A DNA stretch of 64,000 nucleotides from Wolbachia endosymbiont of Aedes albopictus (GTDB lineage Bacteria; Pseudomonadota; Alphaproteobacteria; Rickettsiales; Anaplasmataceae), in assembly GCF_024804185.1 (NCBI RefSeq), contig NZ_CP101657.1, positions 62,001-126,000 on the forward strand, read 5' to 3'. This document shows, piece by piece, positions 36,238 through 44,228 of the stretch. The notes below the pieces were generated by a model. The model searched no databases, was not told the DNA's origin, and saw nothing but the letters and a program-made list of their open reading frames with translations. How positions within the stretch are numbered: position 1 is the stretch's first letter; the number at the start of each line of letters is the position of its first letter. Position numbers and translations under genes: made by a program.

Positions 36238-37523
36238 TTTACATTTCTGTTGGCTCAAATATAGGAAATCGCTTTTCCCATTTACAAAGGGCTGCTCAGT
36301 TACTAAAGGAACGCTATTTTAAAGATTTAAAATCTTCGATCATTCTAGAAACTAAGGCAATTTTACCAGATGGTGCTCCATCTGGGTGGGATAAGCCATT
36401 TTTCAACATGATTGTCTATGGAAGTTGTTCTTCTTCTCCCGAAGAGCTATTAAAAGGCCTAAAACAAATTGAGTGTGATATTGGCCGCCTGCAGGTCTAT
36501 GAAAAGTGGGCACCTCGCGTTATTGATTTGGATATTTTGTTATGGGATGATCTAACGCTCGATACACCCTACCTTAGAATTCCTCACCCAGAATTGATAA
36601 ACAGACCATTTTTGCTTCACTTGATGGCAATGCTGAACCCTATGGATAATACTCCAATAATCAACAAGACGTTCGGTACTGTTGCTTATGATATCCCTAA
36701 CATTCAAGATTGTTTTTTAAAGAGTTTTACGCTTTCACCAGAGCTTGTAGGTATTGTCAATATTACTCCTGATTCATTTTCAGATGGTGGTCTTTATTAT
36801 GATGCAGATCAAGCAACCAAGCAGGCACTGCAACTGGTATCAGACGGTGCAAGTATAGTTGATCTTGGTGCTCAATCAACAAGACCTGGATCTTTAATGC
36901 AGATCCCAGAGGAAGAGTATGCACGTCTAAAGCCAGTACTTGATAATCTTAGCGATTATATGAAAGCTGGCGATATTAAAGTTAGCATTGATAGTTTCTG
37001 GCCAGATGTTATTTTGAATGTTTTAAAACACTACAAAATTACCTGGGTAAACGATCAGAAGGGAGATCTAGATGATAATACCTTAAAAGCAGTTGCTAGC
37101 AGTGGATGTAGCATCGTTATTATGCATTCGCTCTCCATACCACCACATAAGGATAACATTATTCCAGATGACACTAGTACCATAAATCATTGGGCAGAAA
37201 GGAATATTAATAGATTACTAGCTCTAGGTTTTGATCAAAGTTCAATAATTATTGATCCTGGTATTGGTTTTGGAAAATCTCTATATCAAAATATCTGGCT
37301 TTTACGCAATATAGAAGCATTGCAAAGTTTTGGCTGCAAAGTTCTGGTTGGTCATTCTAGAAAGTCATTTATTTCTTCTTTTTCTACAGAACCTGTCTTT
37401 AACCGAGATTTAGAAACAATTGCTTTATCATCTGTACTGCACAATAAGGTTGATTTTCTTCGAGTGCATAATGTGTGTGATCACATGCGATTTTTTGTAG
37501 CTCAAGCTGCTTTACAGGAATGA
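36234..37523 (+). CDS. folKP: Fused HPPK-DHPS (6-hydroxymethylpterin pyrophosphokinase / dihydropteroate synthase)
   Basis: 429 aa bifunctional enzyme. Residues 1 to about 145 are the HPPK domain (MIYISVGSNIGNRF; PRVIDLDILLWDD). Residues about 165-429 are the DHPS barrel (VGIVNITPDSFSDGG; DLGAQSTRPGS; DPGIGFGKS; VGHSRKSF). They activate the pterin and condense it with p-aminobenzoate. Fusion in the order HPPK-DHPS also occurs in Chlamydia. The gene overlaps folB and folA by four bases each. Confidence 0.95.
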   Translation: MIYISVGSNIGNRFSHLQRAAQLLKERYFKDLKSSIILETKAILPDGAPSGWDKPFFNMIVYGSCSSSPEELLKGLKQIECDIGRLQVYEKWAPRVIDLDILLWDDLTLDTPYLRIPHPELINRPFLLHLMAMLNPMDNTPIINKTFGTVAYDIPNIQDCFLKSFTLSPELVGIVNITPDSFSDGGLYYDADQATKQALQLVSDGASIVDLGAQSTRPGSLMQIPEEEYARLKPVLDNLSDYMKAGDIKVSIDSFWPDVILNVLKHYKITWVNDQKGDLDDNTLKAVASSGCSIVIMHSLSIPPHKDNIIPDDTSTINHWAERNINRLLALGFDQSSIIIDPGIGFGKSLYQNIWLLRNIEALQSFGCKVLVGHSRKSFISSFSTEPVFNRDLETIALSSVLHNKVDFLRVHNVCDHMRFFVAQAALQE

Positions 37524-38032
37524 AGATTATCGGAATTATGGCTGTTGATCCCAAGGGGGTGATTGGAATAAATAATGGATTGCCCTGGCGTTATCCAAGT
37601 GAGTTAGATCACTTTCGTAAGGTGACTTACGGGCAAGTTATTGTTATGGGAAGAAAAACATTTGAAACAATACCACAAAACATATTAAAGCCTATTGTTT
37701 TTTCTCGTAACAAATTAAGTCCTTGTTTTAATAAAGGCATAGAATGCACTATTGTTTCTTCTATGCAAGAGTTCTTGTCAATCCAAGGTAATTGGAGTTA
37801 CCCTCAAATCTTTGTGGTTGGTGGAGCACAAATAGCGCACCTTTTTTTGGAGTATGATCTAATTTCAGAGTTTATCATAACAGAAATTCACAGATTTTAT
37901 AAAGGTGATGTATATTTCAACTTAACACTTCTTGATGGATGGTATAAAACCGCTCTTGCTAAAACAAAAGATTATACTATATGTAGGTTAACACGTGATA
38001 AAGATGGAAGAAAAAATTGTGAAGCTCATTAA
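37520..38032 (+). CDS. folA: Dihydrofolate reductase
   Basis: 170 aa. Signatures are VIGINNGLPWRYPSELDHFR (acidic active-site residue in the first helix), VIVMGRKTFETIP, and FVVGGAQIAH for NADPH binding. It reduces dihydrofolate to tetrahydrofolate. Translationally coupled to folKP by ATGA overlap. Confidence 0.95.
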   Translation: MKIIGIMAVDPKGVIGINNGLPWRYPSELDHFRKVTYGQVIVMGRKTFETIPQNILKPIVFSRNKLSPCFNKGIECTIVSSMQEFLSIQGNWSYPQIFVVGGAQIAHLFLEYDLISEFIITEIHRFYKGDVYFNLTLLDGWYKTALAKTKDYTICRLTRDKDGRKNCEAH

Positions 38033-38108
38033 GTCTCTTAATTGTAAATTATGCCAACTGAAACAACAAGCAAGAGGGCTTTTATGAGAAACTTTTTGAT
38101 GTAATAGT

Positions 38109-38864
38109 ATGTATGTTAAAGCAATTTATACCCACCGCATTGAATGTGGAGAAGTATTAGAGCAGGTTCTTGATCGCTATGTTTCAGAGTTGCTAAGAGA
38201 GGAAGTTGTTCTTGCTATCACATCGAAAATCATTTCCGTTTGTCAAAAACAAGTAGTTTGCAAAACTTCTTGTTCTAAAGAAGAGCTAATCAAAAGAGAA
38301 GCTGATGCAATTGTTGATGTGGACCACAATCCTTATAGTATCTGTTTAACGATTAAAGATAATATCTTAATTCCATCTGCTGGTATTGATGAATCAAATG
38401 GTAATGAGGTGTATATTCTATATCCAAAAGATGTTCAAAAAACAGCTCTATCAATATGGAACTATCTCAAGACAAAACACTGCATAAAACATCTTGGTAT
38501 TTTGATTACAGATAGTAATGTAACACCTATGCGTCGTGGGGTTACGGGCGTTGCTCTTGGTTGGTGTGGATTTGAACCACTTTATTCCTATATAGGCAAG
38601 CCAGATCTTTATAATCAATCACTGCAAGTAACACAAGTCAATCTTCTTGATGCACTGGCAACATCTGCTGTTTTAGTTATGGGAGAAGGGGCAGAGCAAA
38701 CACCAATGGCAATAATTAGTGGTGCACCAAAGGTTCACTTTCTTACTCGTCCGCCAACTACAAAAGAAGAAAAAAGTGTTAAGATATCTATGAAAAAGGA
38801 TCTTTACTCTCCCCTCCTCATGGGAGCCCGTTGGTTAAAGAGGAACTTAAAAATTTGCTATTAG
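38109..38864 (+). CDS. CofE-like gamma-glutamyl ligase, predicted FolC2-type folate polyglutamylase
   Basis: 251 aa of the F420-0:gamma-glutamyl ligase family (COG1478): AITSKIISVCQKQ, NILIPSAGID, and ITDSNVTPMRRGVTGVALGW. No F420 pathway is expected in Wolbachia. Chlamydia has the same family (CT611) in its folate cluster, proposed as a replacement for FolC. Adjacency to folA here supports that role. The stop TAG (38862-38864) overlaps the left end of a repeat element, which may have replaced the original C-terminus. Confidence 0.82.
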   Translation: MYVKAIYTHRIECGEVLEQVLDRYVSELLREEVVLAITSKIISVCQKQVVCKTSCSKEELIKREADAIVDVDHNPYSICLTIKDNILIPSAGIDESNGNEVYILYPKDVQKTALSIWNYLKTKHCIKHLGILITDSNVTPMRRGVTGVALGWCGFEPLYSYIGKPDLYNQSLQVTQVNLLDALATSAVLVMGEGAEQTPMAIISGAPKVHFLTRPPTTKEEKSVKISMKKDLYSPLLMGARWLKRNLKICY

Positions 38865-39607
38865 ACTTCTTGCATAACCATATAACGAACTTTTCTTGGA
38901 AATAGAAACGAAAAAACCTACTTGACAAGCTCCGCCAGCCCTCTTATTATGACAGTAAGGGTATTTATCACTCAAAACTTGTTTTTGACCTGCAGGCTCA
39001 ATGACAAAATTCAGTAAAAAACTCAGAGTATTTATTGGCGGATTACATAAAATTATAGCAGCTGCATGTCTTTTTTATTTTTTCTACATTCAGCCAAATC
39101 GCGCTTAAACTAAGCGTCAGCACATTATTACAGCGCCACTTACAGTAATATAGAGTCAAAACTCGCACCACGGGGCTTCTTTTGCCTTTTTTTTTATTTG
39201 GTAAATTTCTTAATGTTTGTAACTAAACGACAACCGTCATCCCGCTATGTGTTAGCGGATGAGATACCGTGACGGTATGACGTAGGATTGCCGTCATCCC
39301 GCAGCGGGATCTATGTTAAGAGATACCGCGAATGAATCGCGGTATGACGTAGGGCTACAGGTGTCATGCCAGTGCTCCTTTTTTGTCATCCGAGTAGCCC
39401 TCTTCTTGTCATCCCAGTGCGTGACACTGGGATCTAGCCTTTATTATTTGGTTGAAATTAAGTCTTCTGGATCCAAGTAGTCAGGGCACTTGGATGACAC
39501 CATTCTTTTTCCTGGATTCCAGTGTCTGGGCACTGCCGTCATAAAGGAACCAGTGTCAGCTACTTGGATGATACCTTTTTCTACTTACTTTGGGTTATGC
39601 AAGAAGT
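38863..39607. mobile_element. MITE-like element with terminal inverted repeats, copy B
   Basis: Left end AGACTTCTTGCATAACC (38863-38879) and right end GGTTATGCAAGAAGT (39593-39607) form terminal inverted repeats (15 bases perfect). Inside are sequences shared with copy A (38921-39243 is the inverted copy of 33304-33630), many short hairpins (for example 39407-39434, the dispersed palindrome) and no open frame for a transposase. Its ends coincide with the stop codons of folC2 and trmB. A shorter relative lies at 62147-62263. Confidence 0.7.
39407..39434. repeat. Dispersed palindromic element (intergenic copy)
   Basis: TTGTCATCCCAGTGCGTGAC then ACTGGGAT, the same hairpin as in pdhC and others, nested inside element copy B. 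Confidence 0.8.
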
Positions 39608-40242
39608 TTACTTACTTTAAAGAACCTCACTTTACGCTGATCTTTGAGCGCTCTTCTGTGGTATTTTGTAAGAGTATAACTTGTGAAATCGTCTTCCCTA
39701 TAGATCAAAGAGTTACACTGCTTTATATGTGATGCTATCCACTCTGCATAGTCCTGATGATCGGTTGCAATGAATATTTCTCCTGTTATAAGTATTTTTT
39801 CTGCTAATAAATTTAAAAATTCCGTATTAATTAATCGTCTTTTATTGTGACTTCTTTTTGGCCATGGATCTGGAAAGAGGATAAAGAATCTTTCAACACT
39901 GTTGTCAGGAAAATTTGCAATCAATTCTCTTGCATCTTCTGTCCATATTAAAATGTTTTTTATGTGTTGTATTTTTATGTTTGTTAGCAAGCGAGAAACC
40001 CCCTTTAAGTAGGGCTCACATCCTATAAATAATAGATCAGGTTCATTGAGCACCTGGTAAAGCATATTTTCACCGTTGCCAAAGCCTATTTCTACCCATA
40101 TTCTTTTTCGTGAATTTACAATCTTCTCTATAGATTCCTTGCTGTTTTGAATAGAATATTTTTCCAATATTTCATCAACATCCGGTTTTAACCTGGACCT
40201 TCTGGAGAATGATCTAATCCACTTGCTATTCTTAAATAACAT
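39595..40242 (-). CDS. trmB: tRNA (guanine-N7)-methyltransferase
   Basis: 215 aa. SAM-binding motif WVEIGFGNGENM, then GCEPYLKGV and the family signature FPDPWPKRSHNKRRL, with ATDHQDYAEW. It forms m7G46 in tRNA. The last codons (KLLA and stop) are read from the right terminal repeat of the element at 38863-39607, so the C-terminus has probably been altered by insertion. Confidence 0.93.
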   Translation of the reverse strand: MLFKNSKWIRSFSRRSRLKPDVDEILEKYSIQNSKESIEKIVNSRKRIWVEIGFGNGENMLYQVLNEPDLLFIGCEPYLKGVSRLLTNIKIQHIKNILIWTEDARELIANFPDNSVERFFILFPDPWPKRSHNKRRLINTEFLNLLAEKILITGEIFIATDHQDYAEWIASHIKQCNSLIYREDDFTSYTLTKYHRRALKDQRKVRFFKVSKLLA

Positions 40243-40321
40243 ATTCTTGATACATATATAATTTTCTTACTATATTTTATATAGCTTAAACAATTCTCGA
40301 AATGAATTAACGAAAAATTAC

Positions 40322-40349
40322 TTGTCAATAATTATTAATATTATATAAT
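40322..40349 (+). promoter_or_regulatory. Predicted promoter of rpsA
   Basis: TTGTCA (40322-40327) and TATAAT (40344-40349), 16 bases apart, a near-consensus sigma-70 promoter 41 bases upstream of the rpsA start. Confidence 0.65.
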
Positions 40350-40389
40350 ATATGAGTTCTAATAAAGTTTAAATTAAAGGTCACATTGC

Positions 40390-42042
40390 ATGAATAATAA
40401 TGATCCAGTTATAAATCTACCGGTTACTATCAGAAAGCTATCATCAAACAAGTTTATAGAAGAGATATGTCAAAGCCAATTTGAGGATCAAGATAATGCC
40501 TTGTTTGAAGATTCTTTTGTTAACAAAATTAAAGAAGGAGATGTGGTAGAAGGTGTAATTACAAGAATAAACCCTAACGATGTTGTGGTTGATATTGGTT
40601 TAAAGTCTGACGGGAGAATTCTGATCAAGGAACTCGGTTGTAATGATGAGATCATTATTGGCTCGAAAATTAGAGTTTATGTGGAAAGAATTGAAGATTA
40701 TCATGGTAATGTTGTTCTTAGCCGTGAAAAAGCAATTAGAGACGAGAAATGGAATAAGTTGGAAGAAGATACAGTTACAAGAGCTGAAGTAAGCGGAGTT
40801 ATTAAACGCTCAATTAAATGTGGTTTTATTGTTGATCTTGGTGACGGAATAAGCGCTTTTTTACCGCTGAGTCATGTGGATTTGAAGCAAGTAAAAGACG
40901 CGAAGCACCTTATTGAAACTGAACAAAAGTTCATCGTGCTTAAAATGGATAAGAAGCAAGGTAATATTGTAGTATCAAGAAAGCTGGTGTTAGAAAAATT
41001 GCACGCTGGTGAAAAAATTAAATTTTTAGAATCTTTAAATGAAGGCGATATAATAGAAGGAAAAATAAAAAGCATCACTCATTACGGTGTATTTGTCGGT
41101 ATTCATGAATCAGATGTAGTGGGAGTTATAGATGGATTGCTACATATTACAGATATCTCTTGGAGTAGAGTGAGTCATCCATCTGCAGTTTTTGCTTGTG
41201 GCCAGACTATAAAAGTTAAAATCATAAAAATAGATAAGGAAAATGCTAAAATTTCCTTGGGTGTGAAGCAGCTAGAAGATAGCCCTTGGCAAGATGCAGA
41301 GTCAAAATATCCAGTTGATAGTGTGCATAAGGGTTATGTAACAAGCATAGAAGATTATGGATTGTTTGTTGAGCTTAGACCTGGAATTGAAGGTTTAGTG
41401 CACTCGTCAGAAATAACTTGGGTTAAGAGTAATTTACCAGTTAGTAGTCTCGTAACAAGGGGACAAGAAGTATATGTAAAAATTCTCAGTATTGACATTG
41501 CTAAGAGTAGGATGAGTTTAAGCATGAAAAGGTGTGTAGACAACCCTTGGCAAGTATTTATCAAGAAATATCCTCCTGGTTCTATTGTTTCTGGTGAAGT
41601 GAAGAATAATACTGGCTCATACGTATCTATTGCTTTCAATGATTCTGAAATAGATGAGAACGTGGAAGGGACAATATATGTGAAAGATTTAAGTTGGTCT
41701 AAAAATAGCTCAGATGAGATAAAGAAGTATAATGTAGGTGATAAAATAGAAGCAAAAGTAATAAGGGCTAACGTGAATCGGGCAAGAATTTATCTTGGAA
41801 TAAAACAAATAAAGTATGATCCTCTTGAAGAACTGATAAAGAAAATTAAGGTAGGCGATAAAATACAGGTTATTGTAGGTAAGAGAGAAGATAATGGACT
41901 AGTCGTTGAAGTTGAGAACGATGTAACCCTTCTAATAGATCAAGAGCATTTGCCGGAAAATAAAAAGTTCTCTATATCAGAAAAAATAGAAGTTGAAGTA
42001 TTGGGTGTTGGAGAATATAACATAGTATTATCTGCTAAGTGA
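40390..42042 (+). CDS. rpsA: 30S ribosomal protein S1
   Basis: 550 aa with about six S1 RNA-binding repeats (GDVVEGVITRINPNDVVVDI; GDIIEGKIKSITHYGVFVGI; HKGYVTSIEDYGLFVELRPG), close to E. coli S1 (557 aa). It binds mRNA and helps initiation on the ribosome. It is directly upstream of an IHF/HU-like gene, the usual arrangement in proteobacteria. Confidence 0.95.
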   Translation: MNNNDPVINLPVTIRKLSSNKFIEEICQSQFEDQDNALFEDSFVNKIKEGDVVEGVITRINPNDVVVDIGLKSDGRILIKELGCNDEIIIGSKIRVYVERIEDYHGNVVLSREKAIRDEKWNKLEEDTVTRAEVSGVIKRSIKCGFIVDLGDGISAFLPLSHVDLKQVKDAKHLIETEQKFIVLKMDKKQGNIVVSRKLVLEKLHAGEKIKFLESLNEGDIIEGKIKSITHYGVFVGIHESDVVGVIDGLLHITDISWSRVSHPSAVFACGQTIKVKIIKIDKENAKISLGVKQLEDSPWQDAESKYPVDSVHKGYVTSIEDYGLFVELRPGIEGLVHSSEITWVKSNLPVSSLVTRGQEVYVKILSIDIAKSRMSLSMKRCVDNPWQVFIKKYPPGSIVSGEVKNNTGSYVSIAFNDSEIDENVEGTIYVKDLSWSKNSSDEIKKYNVGDKIEAKVIRANVNRARIYLGIKQIKYDPLEELIKKIKVGDKIQVIVGKREDNGLVVEVENDVTLLIDQEHLPENKKFSISEKIEVEVLGVGEYNIVLSAK

Positions 42043-42071
42043 TAAGGTTTACTTGTTTTGGCTTCATATAA

Positions 42072-42350
42072 ATGGCAACAAAGTCTGATATAATAGCGAG
42101 GGTAGCAAAAAGACATCCTTTTTTAGATAAGATTGTTATAGCAGCTATAGTTGATAGATTTTTTGGGATACTTTCAAGCACATTGAAGCATCATAATAGA
42201 GTTGAAATTAGGGGGTTTGGTTCTTTTTCAGTTAGAAGTTATAACTTGAAAGAAACAAGCTATTTAATGTTACAGAAGTTTACAAAGAATCAATACTTTA
42301 AAACATATTTTCGTAGCAGTAAAAAATTATCTGATTTGATAAATGAATAA
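42072..42350 (+). CDS. ihfB: IHF-beta/HU-like DNA-binding protein
   Basis: 92 aa. KSDIIARVAKR and VEIRGFGSFSVRSYNLKE match the IHF/HU core, and its position after rpsA suggests IhfB. The arm region normally containing the intercalating proline (R-N-P-x-T-G) reads KETSYLMLQKFTKN here, without that proline, so DNA bending may be altered. HU-like rather than true IHF function is possible. Confidence 0.85.
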   Translation: MATKSDIIARVAKRHPFLDKIVIAAIVDRFFGILSSTLKHHNRVEIRGFGSFSVRSYNLKETSYLMLQKFTKNQYFKTYFRSSKKLSDLINE

Positions 42351-42422
42351 AAACTTATACCATAAATAAGATGAAAGTAGGGGTTTGAGTTTATACTGTA
42401 CGATAGAAATTTTTAGCACCAT

Positions 42423-42749
42423 ATGCAAGTAGTAGAAATTGTTATACGTAATAACACATACAAAATATCTTGCGAAACTGGGAAGAAGAGCCATTTATTA
42501 CGTCTTGCTAATAGTTTTGACAAGCTAGTTGGTTCTGTATCTCAAAAAACTGGAGGTAAGGGTTCGGATGCATTAAATTTCTTACTTGCAGCGCTAATTC
42601 TTGAGGATAAAATTTTAGAATTAACAAAGCGGTTGGATGAAGCAAATCAAGAGCGCGAAAAGTATAGAAACGAGAAAAGAATAGAATATATTGAGGTACT
42701 AGATAAGGTAAATAAGATTATCACTAATCTTGAGTGCATAAAGGATTAG
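42423..42749 (+). CDS. zapA: Cell division protein ZapA-like
   Basis: 108 aa. N-terminal VEIVIRNNTYKISCETGKKS and HLLRLANSFDKLVG, followed by a long coiled coil, as in ZapA proteins that bundle FtsZ at the division site. Its 3' end overlaps the converging sdhE by 26 bases. Confidence 0.82.
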   Translation: MQVVEIVIRNNTYKISCETGKKSHLLRLANSFDKLVGSVSQKTGGKGSDALNFLLAALILEDKILELTKRLDEANQEREKYRNEKRIEYIEVLDKVNKIITNLECIKD

Positions 42750-43002
42750 CTTCAATAAAGCAAGCAATTAAATTGACTATCTGACTATTTAAGCCAGGAG
42801 GGAGGTTTGTCTTACGAGTTATGTAACAATATAATTCGTAATCATCAAGATCAACTATTTTTTCGTATTCGGTTAGTTCGCTCAAGGAAAATTTATCAAG
42901 ATATTTCAATGCGAAATGCCCTAAAAGTATATCGGTTTCTTTGCAACCCCTATGCCAGCTTCTATACATCAATTTTCTTCTGAGTAGTGAGGTATCTGTC
43001 AT
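42724..43002 (-). CDS. sdhE: Succinate dehydrogenase assembly factor 2 (SdhE)
   Basis: 92 aa, the usual size. The motif WHRGCKETDILLGHFA contains the RG-x-x-E signature needed for flavinylation of SdhA. It supports FAD attachment to succinate dehydrogenase. Convergent with zapA. Confidence 0.88.
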   Translation of the reverse strand: MTDTSLLRRKLMYRSWHRGCKETDILLGHFALKYLDKFSLSELTEYEKIVDLDDYELYCYITRKTNLPPGLNSQIVNLIACFIEANPLCTQD

Positions 43003-43044
43003 TACAATTAAACTTTTTTTTAATTTAAAAGTTAAACTAAATAC

Positions 43045-43073
43045 TTGTCAAGTGAGGCGCGTTTTAATATACT
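43045..43073 (+). promoter_or_regulatory. Predicted promoter of rseP-bamA-skp-fabZ
   Basis: TTGTCA (43045-43050) and TATACT (43068-43073) with an optimal 17-base spacer lie 30 bases ahead of the rseP start. The following genes are tightly packed, so this may drive the whole block. Confidence 0.6.
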
Positions 43074-43102
43074 TAACATTTGTTTAAGATCTAAATACAC
43101 AG

Positions 43103-44221
43103 GTGGAGTTAATTTCGAATTTCATTCATCAGTTTGGCAATGGAATATATTGTTTTTTGTCATTTGCCTTAATCATTTCTGTTATAGTGTTTGTGCATGA
43201 ATACGGGCATTATGTTGTTGCCAAAGCATGCAAAGTTAAAGTTGAATCTTTTTCTATAGGTTTTGGTCCTGAAATTTTTGGTTTTAACGATAAGTCTGGA
43301 ACTAGATGGAAATTAAGCGCTGTTCCATTGGGTGGTTATGTTAAAATGTTAGGGGATACTAATGCAGCGAGTGTCCCAGCTGATCAAAAAGAATTAACTG
43401 AAGAAGAAAAGTTGTATTCATTTCATACAAAACCGCGGTATAAAAAAGCAGCAGTGATTTTTGCAGGACCTTTTGCAAATATGATACTTGCTGTTATAGC
43501 TTTTACAATATTTTTTAGCACGGCAGGTTATTACCGCACTCCACCGGTGATTAGGGATGTAATTGAAGGAAGTGCAGCCAAACAAGCTGGCCTATTACCA
43601 GGTGACACTATTACACAAATCAATGAGCATAAAATAAAATACTTTGAAGATATTTCACGTGTGATAATGTCGAACCCCAAGACGAGAATGGAAATTAAAT
43701 ATAGCAGAAATAATGAGGAGCGTAGAACTAGCCTGACTCCATTGACAATTGAGAGTAGAGATGTTTTTGGCAACGTAATAGAAAGAGAAACTATAGGGAT
43801 TATTTCAGTCAATACATTAAAGCAGTCATCTTTTCTTGGGGCTGTGAGCTTATCAGTCAGTGAAACTTACCACACTATGTGCTTAACGATCAAAGCTATC
43901 TTTCAAATTATCGTTGGTAAGAGAAGTGCAAGTGAAATAGGTGGACCAATAAAAATTGCAAAATATTCAGGGCAATCAGCCAAAAAAGGATTTATTATGG
44001 TTGTGTATCTCATGGCAATTATTTCAGCTAATTTAGCTGCGATTAACTTGCTACCAATTCCGCTACTGGATGGTGGGCATTTATTTCGTTATATTATAGA
44101 AGCAGTTATACGTAGAGATTTAAGTTTGAAATATCAAAAATATGAGGCTACCTTTGGTGCTTTCATTTTGTTCTTGCTGATGGCAATTGCAATTTCGAAT
44201 GATATTAGGAGTCTTTTTTAA
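43103..44221 (+). CDS. rseP: Site-2 protease RseP (RIP metalloprotease)
   Basis: 372 aa with a GTG start. Zinc motif HEYGH (His32, Glu33, His36) in the first membrane helix, a PDZ domain around 145-220 (AAKQAGLLPGDTITQINEHK), and the third-ligand motif PLLDGGHLF in the C-terminal membrane part. It cleaves membrane-embedded substrates such as anti-sigma factors and signal-peptide remnants. It precedes bamA as in many proteobacteria. Confidence 0.93.
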   Translation: MELISNFIHQFGNGIYCFLSFALIISVIVFVHEYGHYVVAKACKVKVESFSIGFGPEIFGFNDKSGTRWKLSAVPLGGYVKMLGDTNAASVPADQKELTEEEKLYSFHTKPRYKKAAVIFAGPFANMILAVIAFTIFFSTAGYYRTPPVIRDVIEGSAAKQAGLLPGDTITQINEHKIKYFEDISRVIMSNPKTRMEIKYSRNNEERRTSLTPLTIESRDVFGNVIERETIGIISVNTLKQSSFLGAVSLSVSETYHTMCLTIKAIFQIIVGKRSASEIGGPIKIAKYSGQSAKKGFIMVVYLMAIISANLAAINLLPIPLLDGGHLFRYIIEAVIRRDLSLKYQKYEATFGAFILFLLMAIAISNDIRSLF

Positions 44222-44228
44222 AATAAAT

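Noticed and set aside
39490-39732. Plus-strand frame crossing the element end and trmB
   Set aside because: It is antisense to trmB and made partly of repeat DNA, without a ribosome site.
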